From JBGQMW01 sp963769845 (GTDB lineage: Archaea > Thermoproteota > Bathyarchaeia > Bathyarchaeales > Bathycorpusculaceae), in the NCBI GenBank assembly GCA_963769845.1, contig CAVYNL010000003.1, positions 1 through 37,552 on the forward strand: DNA of 37,552 nucleotides. The letters run 5' to 3'. The notes under the pieces were generated by a model. It ran no database searches, had not been told where the DNA came from, and saw nothing but the letters and a program-made list of their open reading frames with translations. The translations under genes and the position numbers were made by a program. Shown here piece by piece: positions 27,037-34,832 of the stretch. Within the stretch, counting starts at the first letter, position 1; every line of letters starts with the position of its first letter.

Positions 27037-28035
27037 TTATTCTCTTCTGTCTATTAGGTCGAGGGCGTCTGGTCCTGTTCCTATTAGCGTGACTGGTGTG
27101 TGGGTTTGTTTTTCTATGTCTTTTATGAATTGTTTTGCTTCTTTTGGGAGTTCTTCGTATGTTCTTGTGGCTTTGGATTCTGGGTGGAGGCAGTCGAGTT
27201 TTGTGAGGGCGATTTGTGTGGCGCCGTTGATGGTTACTGCTTTTTTGGCTAGTTCCATGTTGAATGGTGCTGAGCGTCTGTCTCTTCCTGTTCCGGCTGC
27301 GGTTTCGAACCATCCGCGTTTGGTGGCTTCTTCTTTTGTTATTTCTCCCGGTAAGGGTCCTGTGCCCACGCGGGTTATGAAGGATTTTAGGACGACTATG
27401 ACGTGGTCGATTTTGGTTGGGCCTACGCCGGCTTCTGAGCATATTGCTGAGGCGCTTGTGTCTCTGCCTGTTACGTAGGGGTACGATCCGTGATAGAGTG
27501 ATAGCAGCAGGCCTTGGGTTCCTTCGAGCAGCACTTTCTTGTTTTGGTCGAGTGCTTGGTTGATTTCTGTCGGGACGTCTGTGAGGTAGTTTTTGAGTTC
27601 TGGGATGTCTTTGGCCAGTTTGGCCGTTCTGCGGACGCGTTCTTCTATTGCTGGTCCTACTCCCCAGCCTGTGGTGCCCAAGCCTTTCAAGTGTGCGCTT
27701 GTCTTGTCTTGGTCTGAGTGTTTTTGTTCGATTATTGAGGCTTGATTGTCTATGGCTATGCGCTTGTGGACTTGGGTTTCTTCAACTTCTTTCATGAACT
27801 GCGCGACGTGAACGTTTGAGCCTGGCGCTATCAGCAGGCGGCATTTTGGGTAGACGAAGCCTCCTGGCACCATGTGCAGAGCGTAGCGTTTTCCCTCGTG
27901 CCATATGGTGTGCGCAGCGTTGACCGAGCCTGTTCTCACGCAGAAGTCGAGTTTGTCCTTGAGGGCTAGGTAGGACAGGATTTTTCCTTTGCCTTCGTCT
28001 CCCCAGAAGCCTCCTGCTATGACTGTGCACGGCAT
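27037..28035 (-). CDS. purA: Adenylosuccinate synthetase
   Basis: Joins IMP and aspartate with GTP hydrolysis to give adenylosuccinate, the first committed step to AMP, in the cytosol. The GTP-binding start AGGFWGDEGKGK is intact. RTGSVNAAHTIW, LLEGTQGLLLSLYHGSYPYVTGRDTS and GEITKEEATKRGWFET with GRDRR follow in family order. At 332 residues it is the short archaeal form, about 90 residues below the bacterial enzyme. The leftward strand has a TATA-like element near 28063-28074. The coding strand is A/C-rich while the + strand is strongly G-rich here. Confidence 0.95.
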   Translation of the reverse strand: MPCTVIAGGFWGDEGKGKILSYLALKDKLDFCVRTGSVNAAHTIWHEGKRYALHMVPGGFVYPKCRLLIAPGSNVHVAQFMKEVEETQVHKRIAIDNQASIIEQKHSDQDKTSAHLKGLGTTGWGVGPAIEERVRRTAKLAKDIPELKNYLTDVPTEINQALDQNKKVLLEGTQGLLLSLYHGSYPYVTGRDTSASAICSEAGVGPTKIDHVIVVLKSFITRVGTGPLPGEITKEEATKRGWFETAAGTGRDRRSAPFNMELAKKAVTINGATQIALTKLDCLHPESKATRTYEELPKEAKQFIKDIEKQTHTPVTLIGTGPDALDLIDRRE

Positions 28036-28062
28036 TTTTTCACCGATCTGGTAATCCGTCGT

Positions 28063-28074
28063 GGTTTATTTAAG
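28063..28074 (-). promoter_or_regulatory. TATA-like promoter of purA
   Basis: Read leftward, CTTAAATAAACC lies 28-39 bases before the purA ATG, implying a very short leader. A GGTGA ribosome-like site sits just ahead of the ATG. Confidence 0.5.
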
Positions 28075-28094
28075 ATTGTTTGACGTTTTAGTGT

Positions 28095-28493
28095 CTAAGG
28101 ATCGGCGGCGCTCAGTCCCTGTCGTTTGAGTGTTTCATCGTCTATTTCTTGGAGGAGTCTCATGAGTGTGCCCGTCTTGCGTCTGATTTCGGCTTTTGTG
28201 ACTGTGTTTCTAGTGGGGCAGATGTTGTCTGTCACTACTCCTTCCTGTTCGCTGTAGATGACGGGGTAGAGCCTGCAACCTGCGGGTCTTCGTCTGTACG
28301 CGTTGCATGAGTGTTTTTGGGTGTTGTAGAAGATGCAATAGCCCTTCTTGTTGCGCAGTTGGGCGTATCCTTTCTTGTTCACGTGTACAAACTGCTTTCT
28401 CGCGTGTCCTGTTTTTTCGAGAAGGTGGATGTCTTTTTCAGACAGTGGCATTTGAGTTTGTCTGCAGCAGATTCCGCAGTGTGTGCAACGCAT
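28095..28493 (-). CDS. YkgJ-family cysteine-cluster protein
   Basis: A 132-residue protein with an N-terminal CTHCGICCR cluster and later cysteines in GYCIFYNTQKHSCNAY and RPAGCRLYPV, then ICP. This spacing is that of the YkgJ family, thought to bind zinc or an iron-sulfur cluster; the cellular role is unsettled. It precedes purA on the same strand, 59 bases away. The frame is intact and the ATG is the natural start. Confidence 0.85.
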   Translation of the reverse strand: MRCTHCGICCRQTQMPLSEKDIHLLEKTGHARKQFVHVNKKGYAQLRNKKGYCIFYNTQKHSCNAYRRRPAGCRLYPVIYSEQEGVVTDNICPTRNTVTKAEIRRKTGTLMRLLQEIDDETLKRQGLSAADP

Positions 28494-28552
28494 GTCTTTA
28501 TTGTGTGAGTTGCTGTTCTAATTTGCGTTTCGTCGCGAGTTGCTGGTTGGGT

Positions 28553-28789
28553 TTATCTGCTTAGGATGAGGTTTAGGTTCAGCATTTCTGCCCATGCTAT
28601 GTTTTTCATGGGTACTGTGAATGTTCTTTTGTTTCCGTAGGGCTTGTATTTTATGTATTTTTCTTTTTTGTATTCGTCCTTTTTGATTTCTGATAGTTGG
28701 ACGTTTATTATTACTGAGCCGTCTTTGAGATGGAGGTTTACGTTTTTTCCGAGGAAGGATTTTGCGCTGTTCAGGTGGAATCTTTCCAT
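28553..28789 (-). CDS. Small conserved-looking protein, Sm/PRC-like size
   Basis: From the ATG at 28789 the product is 78 residues: KSFLGKNVNLHLKDGSVIINVQL, then KKDEYKKEKYIKYKPYG, then FTVPMKNIAWAEMLNLNL. The pattern of short strands with a KDGS turn suggests a small beta-barrel of the Sm or PRC type (inference). The frame is open upstream to 28906, but this start sits four bases after the stop of the zinc-finger gene with GGAGTGG ahead. The two are thus probably coupled. No family is confirmed. Confidence 0.65.
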   Translation of the reverse strand: MERFHLNSAKSFLGKNVNLHLKDGSVIINVQLSEIKKDEYKKEKYIKYKPYGNKRTFTVPMKNIAWAEMLNLNLILSR

Positions 28790-28793
28790 CTTT

Positions 28794-28931
28794 TCACCAC
28801 TCCTGGTCCTTGTCTGCCATTTTGTTCCAGCATCTTCTGCAGATGGGGCGTTTTTCTCCTCTGAAGATGATGTAAAGCTCGATTTCGTTGTTTTTGCACT
28901 CGTCATTCCAAGGGTTCTTACAATGTTCCAT
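28794..28931 (-). CDS. Zinc-finger microprotein, 45 residues
   Basis: Read leftward from the ATG at 28931, the peptide holds two cysteine pairs: C4 and C12 (EHCKNPWNDECKN), and C31 with C34 (PICRRCW). Between them is a hydrophobic strand (IELYIIFRGEK). The 18-residue gap and the CX2C knuckle suggest one zinc site. The stop is four bases before the next start, so translation may be coupled. The gene is below usual length cut-offs and easily missed. Similar tiny zinc proteins are common in archaea, but this one is not assigned. Confidence 0.65.
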   Translation of the reverse strand: MEHCKNPWNDECKNNEIELYIIFRGEKRPICRRCWNKMADKDQEW

Positions 28932-29054
28932 GTTTGTGAGTCTCCCGTAAACGTGCTATGCTGGTCTGGTTGGATGTTTTTGTTCTTAAGGTGTTTTGAG
29001 ATGCGACCTTGTGGGAGCTGGGGGAGAGGTGGGTTGAAGTGGAAGTCTTTTTAG

Positions 29055-29516
29055 GTGCTTAGGCTGAGAAGAGGAGTTGTGGGTGGTTTCGTGGCGTTCT
29101 GGCTTGCTGAGGTCAGTCTTGTTCTTCAGGTTTCTGTGTTGAGTCTGCTGCTTGTGAGTTTGGGTTTGAAGTTCGGTGGGAAGCACTTTTGGCATGGTGT
29201 CCTGATGCTTTCGGCTTTGGCCTTGCACACTGCTTCTATATTTGCGGTGATGATTCCTTCTCTGATGGTTTTGGGGCAGCCTATTGCGAGTTTTTCGTTA
29301 GACAGGCTTTCCATCGTCGTCATCTTCCATGTTGCTTTCGGGGTGGTTGCAGAAATTCTTGCTATATGGCTGGTTGGCGCGTGGCACCTGCAATCGGATG
29401 TGGGTCCTTGTGTTCGCAGGAAAAGATGGATGCGTGTTACTTTCTCTTTCTGGGTCGCGGCCTTGGCGTTGGGGATCCTTTTGTACGTGCTTCTTTACAC
29501 AACGCTCATAACTTGA
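29055..29516 (+). CDS. Four-helix membrane protein (DUF420-like)
   Basis: The 153-residue product has four hydrophobic helices. Conserved-looking histidines lie in the second (KHFWHGVLMLSALALHTASI) and third (IVVIFHVAFGVVAEI) helices, and a basic loop (RRKRWMR) precedes the last. The His pattern recalls DUF420 and small haem-binding membrane proteins, but this is only a resemblance. GTG at 29055 is the chosen start; no strong ribosome site is visible. Its neighbours are on the opposite strand. Confidence 0.55.
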   Translation: MLRLRRGVVGGFVAFWLAEVSLVLQVSVLSLLLVSLGLKFGGKHFWHGVLMLSALALHTASIFAVMIPSLMVLGQPIASFSLDRLSIVVIFHVAFGVVAEILAIWLVGAWHLQSDVGPCVRRKRWMRVTFSFWVAALALGILLYVLLYTTLIT

Positions 29517-29561
29517 GCCGTTAAGAAGACGAGGCAGAGATTCTGTTGGCATCTGCGCTTT

Positions 29562-30104
29562 CTAGATTTGGATTATTTCTGGTGTGATCTTCTCTTTTGT
29601 TACTTTAAGGAGAGCTACTGATGGTTTGTTTATGAATGGTGTGGCGGGGTTGGTTGGGCTTCCAGGGTTTATGTAGAGAGTGTTGGTTTCCCATTTGATG
29701 TTTGACGTGTGGGTGTGTCCGTAGACGAGAACGTTGAAGTTGTTTGTTCGGGCTATTTCGCGCATTCTTGTCATTCCGAAGAGTGTGCCTGGGTTGTGGG
29801 TGACGCCTATTTTCCAGTCGAAGATTTTGAGTGAGGCGAGTTTGGGGAGTTTTCCTCTGATTTTGGGTCCGTCCATGTTTCCGTAGACTGCTAGGACGGG
29901 TGCGAGTTGCTCGAGTTCGTCGATGACTGACAGGCTTACGAGGTCGCCTGCGTGTACGATGTAGTCGGTGTTTTCGAAGATCTTGAGGACTTCCTTAGGA
30001 ACTTCTCTTGCCCTGGCGGGTACGTGGGTGTCGCTGATGAGGCCGATGGTTTTGGAGGCGTTTTCTTGGAGTTTTGGGAGTGCCTGTGGCGTTTGGGCAG
30101 CCAT
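29562..30104 (-). CDS. Metallophosphoesterase, YfcE/MJ0936 type
   Basis: The 180-residue protein has all blocks of calcineurin-like phosphoesterases: GLISDTHVPAR (metal Asp and His), VHAGDLVS, YGNMDGPKIR, GVTHNP and YGHTHTS. INPGSPTNP follows. MJ0936 and YfcE hydrolyse phosphodiesters with Mn or Ni, natural substrate unknown. It starts at an ATG with AGAGGA about eight bases ahead, and a TATA-like CAATAAACAG near 30125-30134 on the leftward strand. It diverges from the M20 peptidase gene. Confidence 0.9.
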   Translation of the reverse strand: MAAQTPQALPKLQENASKTIGLISDTHVPARAREVPKEVLKIFENTDYIVHAGDLVSLSVIDELEQLAPVLAVYGNMDGPKIRGKLPKLASLKIFDWKIGVTHNPGTLFGMTRMREIARTNNFNVLVYGHTHTSNIKWETNTLYINPGSPTNPATPFINKPSVALLKVTKEKITPEIIQI

Positions 30105-30219
30105 TGTGTTTGTCCTCTGTTACACTGTTTATTGGTTTTCCTGCATAATAGTCTTAGTGGTTTTGTTCTGGGTTTGTTCGGTTTGCTGGACAGCTTCTTA
30201 AGCAAGCTGGCGGTGTTTT

Positions 30220-31620
30220 ATGGTTTGGAGTGGTTTTGGAGTGTGTGCTGCTGGTGAATTGTTGTGGGAGGTTGAGGATGAGGTTACGAGGCTTTTGTGT
30301 GATTTGATTCGTTTTGACACGACGAACCCGCCTGGTAATGAGACGGCTGCGGCGGAGTATTTGGCGAGGGTTCTTGGTGAGGAGGGGTTTGAATGCGAGG
30401 TTCTTGAGTCTGCTCCGGGCAGGGGCAGCGTGGTCACTCGTTTCAAGGGCAGTGGCTCTGGACCGAGTTTGCTGTTGCTGTCGCATCTGGATGTTGTGCC
30501 TGCCGACCCGAGGGAGTGGAGTGTTCCGCCGTTTGGCGGCGTGGTGAGGGATGGGTTTGTTTGGGGTCGAGGTGCTTTGGACATGAAGTCCTTGACGGCG
30601 TTGGAGGTAGTGGTCTTGAAGTTGTTGAAGCGGCGGGGCGTACGATTGAAGGGCGATGTTGTTTTGGCTGCGACTGCGGATGAGGAGAAGGGCGGCGAGG
30701 CTGGTGCTGAGTGGCTTGTGAAGAATCATCCTGGGAAGGTTTGTGCGGATTATGTGATTAACGAATTTGGGGGGCCTGCTATGCCCGTTGGCGGCAAGAA
30801 CTTGTTTCCTGTTCAGACGGCGGAGAAGGGGGTCCTGTGGCTTAGGATACGGGCGCGTGGTTCGCCTGGTCACGGTTCGAAGCCTGGCTCGGCTGATAAT
30901 GCCATAATGCGCATTAACAGGGTTGTTGAGAGGCTTGGCAACTACCGCGATGAGGTTGTGCTCGTGCCGACCGTTCGGCAGTATCTAGGTGCGTTGGCGA
31001 GGGAGGACGTGCGCGTTCGCGGTTTGTTGACGCGGTTGCTTGAGGAGCCTGCTTCTGCCGACATGGTTTTGGACGAGCTGAGCAGGGTGGACGGGTTCTT
31101 GGCTGAGGATGTCAGAGCGATGGTCAGGATGACGGTGGCGCCTACGATGGTACAGGGCGGAGTTAAGGAGAATGTTATTCCTTCTGAGTGTGAGGCTGTT
31201 TTTGACTGCAGGGTTTTGCCTGGACAGAGTTCGGAATGGGCTCTGAAGCTGATCAAGCGGCTGTTAGGGGATGTGGGTTTGGACAGGTTGGAGTTTGAGG
31301 TTATTCATGCCGCCGAGCCTTCCGAGTCTGGTGTGGATACGCCCCTGTTTAGGCAGATTGTTGAAGTTCTGGGCGAGTTTGACCGTGGGTGTGCTGTGGC
31401 TCCGTTTTTGCTTACGGGGTCGACTGATTCGAGGTTTTTCAGGCGGCGTGGTAGTGTGTGTTATGGCTTTCAGCCTTTTTTGGCGGATATGGGTTATGGG
31501 GAGATGTGGCGGACGGTTCATGGGGTTGATGAGAGGATTTCTGTCAGGAATCTGGTGTTTGGGACGAGTGTGCTTTACGGTGTTGTTGAGCGGTTTATGG
31601 GGGCTGGGGTGAAGTTATAA
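30220..31620 (+). CDS. M20-family metallopeptidase (ArgE/DapE-like)
   Basis: A 466-residue zinc amidohydrolase or peptidase. Metal and catalytic blocks are in order: LLLLSHLDVVP (His and Asp), GRGALDMKS, ATADEEKGG (Glu-Glu) and FGGPAMP. A dimerisation lid follows (GSPGHGSKPGSADNAI), then VTVAPTMVQGG-like and a closing TVHGVDERIS metal His. It could be an acetylornithine/succinyl-diaminopimelate deacylase or a dipeptidase; sequence alone does not decide. A GTG about 21 bases inside the frame is an alternative start. The coding strand is G/T-rich, opposite to + genes before 17 kb. Confidence 0.88.
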   Translation: MVWSGFGVCAAGELLWEVEDEVTRLLCDLIRFDTTNPPGNETAAAEYLARVLGEEGFECEVLESAPGRGSVVTRFKGSGSGPSLLLLSHLDVVPADPREWSVPPFGGVVRDGFVWGRGALDMKSLTALEVVVLKLLKRRGVRLKGDVVLAATADEEKGGEAGAEWLVKNHPGKVCADYVINEFGGPAMPVGGKNLFPVQTAEKGVLWLRIRARGSPGHGSKPGSADNAIMRINRVVERLGNYRDEVVLVPTVRQYLGALAREDVRVRGLLTRLLEEPASADMVLDELSRVDGFLAEDVRAMVRMTVAPTMVQGGVKENVIPSECEAVFDCRVLPGQSSEWALKLIKRLLGDVGLDRLEFEVIHAAEPSESGVDTPLFRQIVEVLGEFDRGCAVAPFLLTGSTDSRFFRRRGSVCYGFQPFLADMGYGEMWRTVHGVDERISVRNLVFGTSVLYGVVERFMGAGVKL

Positions 31621-32188
31621 ATATAAGCGCGCGCGTATACTCGATTCGTATACTACTCCCTAATAGCTGCTCTTACTCTTTTCCTGTCTCTCTTCCTGCT
31701 CCTAGCTACTCTCCACCGAATCCAGTATACGTCCTGCTAAGCCGCTTTCAGCTTTGATTGGTTGGGTAAAGTTTTATCCCAACCTAACCCTTCAACTATG
31801 GAGATGCATTGGCTCGAAGAGCCTGTGCTTCTCTTAGTCTCCTTTCTTTTTTAACGTTAGCGCGCGTGTGCGCGGTTTTCACTCTTTTCAAAAATCGTTC
31901 TCTTCTCGCCTGCTTTTTCCTAGCTATTTTCAAGAAAATCCTCCTTCCCAGAATCAAATAGTAAGAACAAACAGGATTATAACCTTCACCTAAATGCGAA
32001 GTGAATGCCGCGTCTAAGACCTGAATCTGTGATTTGGGAGCTATGAAAATATCCTCAGGCTACTCTGCTGTTTTTTCGCTTTATAAGGAAGTATGCGTAG
32101 TATAAGGGCAACAGCGTTCTGTTGTTGAGAGACCGGAAGAACACAGCAACGTTGCACGTTACAATCAATGATGAAAGGAGTGATGGAA
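31621..32188. other. Long non-coding region with hairpins upstream of the Alba gene
   Basis: About 570 bases with no supported gene. CG-alternating runs lie at 31627-31636 and 31859-31875. A strong hairpin covers 31760-31784 (GGTTGGG paired with CCCAACC, with TAAA/TTTTA extending the stem past one bulge). A smaller one, GGCTC-GAA-GAGCC, lies at 31811-31823, and a T-run at about 31844-31855 follows. This could be a small structured RNA with a T-rich terminator. A TATA-like CTTTATAAGG lies at 32080-32089. CAACAG/CTGTTG (32109-32124) and the palindrome GCAACGTTGC (32146-32155) lie in the likely Alba leader. Confidence 0.45.
31760..31855 (+). ncRNA. Candidate structured RNA: two hairpins and a T-run
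   Basis: Two stem-loops 26 bases apart are followed by TTTCTTTTTT, the form of an archaeal transcript end. No known RNA family (tRNA, SRP, RNase P, snoRNA boxes) is recognised, so this is only a candidate. Confidence 0.25.
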
Positions 32189-32476
32189 ATGTCGGAAAAA
32201 TCGGCAATTGTTTTCATTGGAAGCAAAACACCAATGGACTATGTTCTAGCAGTTATCACAAGAATATCGGCAGGCAATGCTAAGGAAGTAGTTTTGAAAG
32301 CAAGAGGACAAGCAATCACTACAGCTGTTGACGTAGCTGAAATAACCAGAAATCGCTTCTTAAAAGACCTAAAAGTGAGCAAAATCGCTATAGGAACAGA
32401 GGAGATGCCAGCAAGAGAAGGCGAAAACAGAACACGTATGGTTTCAACAATAGAAATAACGCTTACAAAAGAGTAG
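32189..32476 (+). CDS. albA: Alba DNA/RNA-binding chromatin protein
   Basis: The 95-residue product is a full Alba protein: SAIVFIGSKTPMDYVLAVIT, then EVVLKARGQAITTAVDVAEITRNRFL, then a hairpin with MPAREGENRTRMVSTIEITL. It packs and bends DNA and also binds RNA as a dimer. The first lysine of the usual acetylated pair is reached at SKTP. Four ATGs lie in frame; the one at 32189 is eight bases after GGAG and gives the family N-terminus. The stop is TAG. A TATA-like element and dyads lie upstream. It lies directly before TFB. Confidence 0.93.
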   Translation: MSEKSAIVFIGSKTPMDYVLAVITRISAGNAKEVVLKARGQAITTAVDVAEITRNRFLKDLKVSKIAIGTEEMPAREGENRTRMVSTIEITLTKE

Positions 32477-32605
32477 GAAAACCCTGCTGAACCAGGCATC
32501 AAGCGGTATTATCCTTCTTTAACGCGCTATTACGGACTAATTATCTAATCGCTCAAATTCTGATCCGTGATATGAGGAATTGCGTTTTGTGAAGGTCATC
32601 CTGTT

Positions 32606-33583
32606 ATGACTCTACTCCACATGATAGAGACAGAAAGAATGGAAAAAAGAAAGAAATTGGCACGGTCTCAGCAAACGTTGCGGGATAAGTGCCCAGAATG
32701 CGATAGTGCAAACCTCATCCATGATTATAATACTGGTGAAACTGTCTGCGGCGACTGCGGACTCGTTTTATACAGGCAAATGATGGATAAAGGACCAGAA
32801 TGGCGCGCCTTCACCCAAGAAGAGAAAGCCTCAAGAAGCCGCGTTGGGATGCCAACATCTTATTCTGTCCATGATAAAGGCTTGTCAACGGCCATAGGCC
32901 AAATTGACCGTGACGCTTTGGGAAGAAAACTTCCATTATCAACGCGCCTGCTGATGTGGCGTCTGAGGAAATGGCAGATCCGTTCAAGGGTGCATTCTTC
33001 AGTTGACAGAAATCTAGCCCAGGCAATGGCTGAGCTTGACCGCCTCTCAGACAAGGTCTACATTCCACGGCCAATCAAAGAGAAGGCTGCGGTCATTTAC
33101 CGTAAAGCCTTAGATAAGGGCTTAGTCCGCGGAAGGTCTATCGCAGCCATAATGGCTGCTGCGATTTATGCGGCTTGCCGCGGAAGTGGAACTCCAAGAG
33201 CACTTCATGAAATCGCAGAGGCAAGCCTAGTCGATAAAAAGGACGTTGCTCGTTGCTACCGGCTTTTGCTACATGAACTTGACATGCACATGTCCATCCC
33301 TGACCCCCTTACGTAGGTTTCGAAAATCGCTGAAAGAACAGGAATTTCGGGCAAGACCCAGGGAATTGCTATACGGATTCTTCGAGAAGCCAGAGATAAG
33401 CGGGCTGCTGCCGGAAAGGACCCTATGGGGTTGGCTGCTGCAGCATTGTATATTGCTTGTTTGCAGAACAACGAGAAGAAGACACAGAAAGACATCGCCG
33501 AAGCCGCAGGCGTCACTGAGGTCACGGTGAGAAACCGCTACAAGACCCTGAAAAGGCAGCTGAAGCTAGAATTACCGGACTAA
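32606..33583 (+). CDS. tfb: Transcription initiation factor TFB with in-frame TAG
   Basis: TFB bridges TBP, promoter and RNA polymerase. The N-terminal zinc ribbon is intact (CPECDSANLIHDYN, VCGDCG), followed by the B-reader region (EWRAFTQEEKASRSRVG, then STAIGQIDRDALGRKL). The first cyclin fold (RNLAQAMAELDRLSDK to RLLLHELDMHM) is also present. At 33314-33316 a TAG falls in frame after SIPDPLT. Without any frame change the second cyclin fold continues: VSKIAERTGISGKTQGIAIR, GLAAAALYIACLQNN and the helix-turn-helix TQKDIAEAAGVTEVTVRNRY, to a TAA at 33583. The TAG sits where family members often have Tyr (DPxxYV). With it read through, length is about 325 residues, normal for TFB. Confidence 0.9.
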
Positions 33584-33604
33584 TCATCTTTGCTTTCTTC
33601 TCTT

Positions 33605-33620
33605 GTAGCGTGCGCTAAGG
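33605..33620. repeat. Variant CG-alternating element between TFB and TBP
   Basis: TAGCGTGCGCTA is a one-pair variant of TAGCGCGCGCTA, placed in the gap between the converging TFB and TBP genes. Confidence 0.5.
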
Positions 33621-33691
33621 ATTTGGTTTTATCTCTCATCTGAAAACGTGGTGTGCAAACGAAGGCGATAGGCGATTAACGTATGAAGGTT

Positions 33692-34252
33692 TTATTCGTA
33701 GAATATGAGGTTTTGTTCCTCCAAGTTTGCGTGAAGCTTGTGCACTGCGTCATAAATGTCCTGTTCTTTCTTTGCTCCGGTGCAAACGAGGTTCCCGCTT
33801 GCGAATATCAGTATGACCACCTTGGGCTCGTCCATCCTGTAGATTAGCCCTGGAAACTGCTCTGGCTCATACATGGTTTTTCGAAGCGTGCTCACTGCCT
33901 GTTCCAGGTCTATCCTTCCGCCTAAGCTTGCGGAAGCAACCATGTTCACAACCTTCAAGTCCGGCTTGCTGATGATGATTATTCCGCCCTTTTTCATCTC
34001 TTTGACAACTGTCATGACAGCCCTGCGCGCTTCCTGCTCTGATTTGGCGCCTGTGCAGATCATTTTTCCAGAATTGAAAATGAGCGTGGCTGTCTTAGGC
34101 CTCTTAAGCCTAAATACTAATCCTGGAAACTGTTCAGGGCGATATTCAACGCCTGGATAACTCTTCACAACAGCGTTTAAATCAACTTTCTGGTTCAAGG
34201 CGGCAGCGGCAACGACGTTTTGAATGTGTATTACGGCCTTAGTCTTCGGCAT
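33692..34252 (-). CDS. tbp: TATA-binding protein
   Basis: The 186-residue product has the two direct repeats of archaeal TBP. Repeat one holds IQNVVAAAALNQKVDLN, YRPEQFPGLVFRLKRPKTAT and IFNSGKMICTGAKS. Repeat two holds VVNMVASASLGGRIDLE, YEPEQFPGLIYRMDEPK and IFASGNLVCTGAKK. It binds the promoter TATA element and recruits TFB, whose gene converges on it. The frame is intact and length is normal. The leftward strand has CATATAAG near 34284-34291, about 35 bases upstream, so TBP may be served by an ordinary TATA promoter. Confidence 0.96.
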   Translation of the reverse strand: MPKTKAVIHIQNVVAAAALNQKVDLNAVVKSYPGVEYRPEQFPGLVFRLKRPKTATLIFNSGKMICTGAKSEQEARRAVMTVVKEMKKGGIIIISKPDLKVVNMVASASLGGRIDLEQAVSTLRKTMYEPEQFPGLIYRMDEPKVVILIFASGNLVCTGAKKEQDIYDAVHKLHANLEEQNLIFYE

Positions 34253-34298
34253 TAAAAACCACTTCTTATAGCGTGGCTAGATGCTTATATGCCCTTTA

Positions 34299-34316
34299 AA
34301 AAGCGCGTGCGTGCGC
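34299..34316. repeat. CG-alternating dyad upstream of tbp
   Basis: AAGCGCGTGCGTGCGCTT lies between tbp and the small basic gene. It is a near-palindrome of the recurring kind. Confidence 0.55.
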
Positions 34317-34556
34317 TTATCTAGGCTCTTCTTTTTCTTCCACCGCTTCTCCTTCTTTTTTCAATTTGGGAATTAGCTTCCTTGCCCATTCTATTTTAGT
34401 AGAGTAAGCTTCACGCAATTGTGGAGAAGTAAGCGCGCGTGCGCGCGGTGGTTTCCATTCTTGAGCCACTGCAAGCATTCTACTTTTGGATTGACTAGTC
34501 TTGCCTTTTTGTTTGGGCTTTTCTTTCCTTTCCGGTTTATAATGTTCAAGTTTCAT
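34317..34556 (-). CDS. Small basic protein of unknown function
   Basis: A 79-residue product with a lysine-rich start (KPERKEKPKQKGKTSQSKSR), a central AVAQEWKPPRARALTSPQLREAY, and a helical charged end (KKEGEAVEEKEEPR). It has a GGAG site eight bases ahead of the ATG and a good TATA element 34-44 bases upstream, which supports expression. The basic tail suggests nucleic-acid or ribosome binding (inference). It is read in the same direction as tbp. One CG-alternating run (34431-34448) falls inside the gene and encodes PPRAR, so part of the coding sequence may have been built from that element. Confidence 0.6.
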   Translation of the reverse strand: MKLEHYKPERKEKPKQKGKTSQSKSRMLAVAQEWKPPRARALTSPQLREAYSTKIEWARKLIPKLKKEGEAVEEKEEPR

Positions 34557-34589
34557 ATTCGATCTCCGCTAGTTCAAGCTCAGATGCCT

Positions 34590-34600
34590 AATATATATAG
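34590..34600 (-). promoter_or_regulatory. TATA element of the small basic gene
   Basis: CTATATATATT read leftward, preceded by purine-rich AAAAACTT resembling a TFB recognition element. It lies 34-44 bases before the ATG at 34556. Confidence 0.6.
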
Positions 34601-34766
34601 AAGTTTTTCACCTTTTTAATCGCGCGCGCTCTATTGATGCCCCTACGCTGTTTGTTCTGTAAGGGCGCGTGAAATAAGAAAAGTAGCAAGGAAATATAGA
34701 AATAGATATTCTTCACAACAACTTCACGATATTGTTAGAGATATATGGTAAATAGGACGTGATGCG

Positions 34767-34832
34767 ATGACAACTAAAAGAAAGAAAGAAAGGATGAAAG
34801 AAGAAAAAAAGAAGAAAGAAGCAATGAAGTAG
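34767..34832 (+). CDS. Possible lysine-rich microprotein, 21 residues
   Basis: MTTKRKKERMKEEKKKKEAM is followed by one Lys and a TAG. AGATATATGG lies about 20-28 bases before the ATG, the spacing of a TATA element for a leaderless message. Purine-rich sequence could produce such a frame by chance. Confidence 0.2.
   Translation: MTTKRKKERMKEEKKKKEAMK

Noticed and set aside
33314..33316. TAG in TFB as pyrrolysine
   Set aside because: No pyl genes are visible, the residue position normally holds Tyr, and TAG is used as an ordinary stop in at least four genes here. Kept only as an item to exclude.
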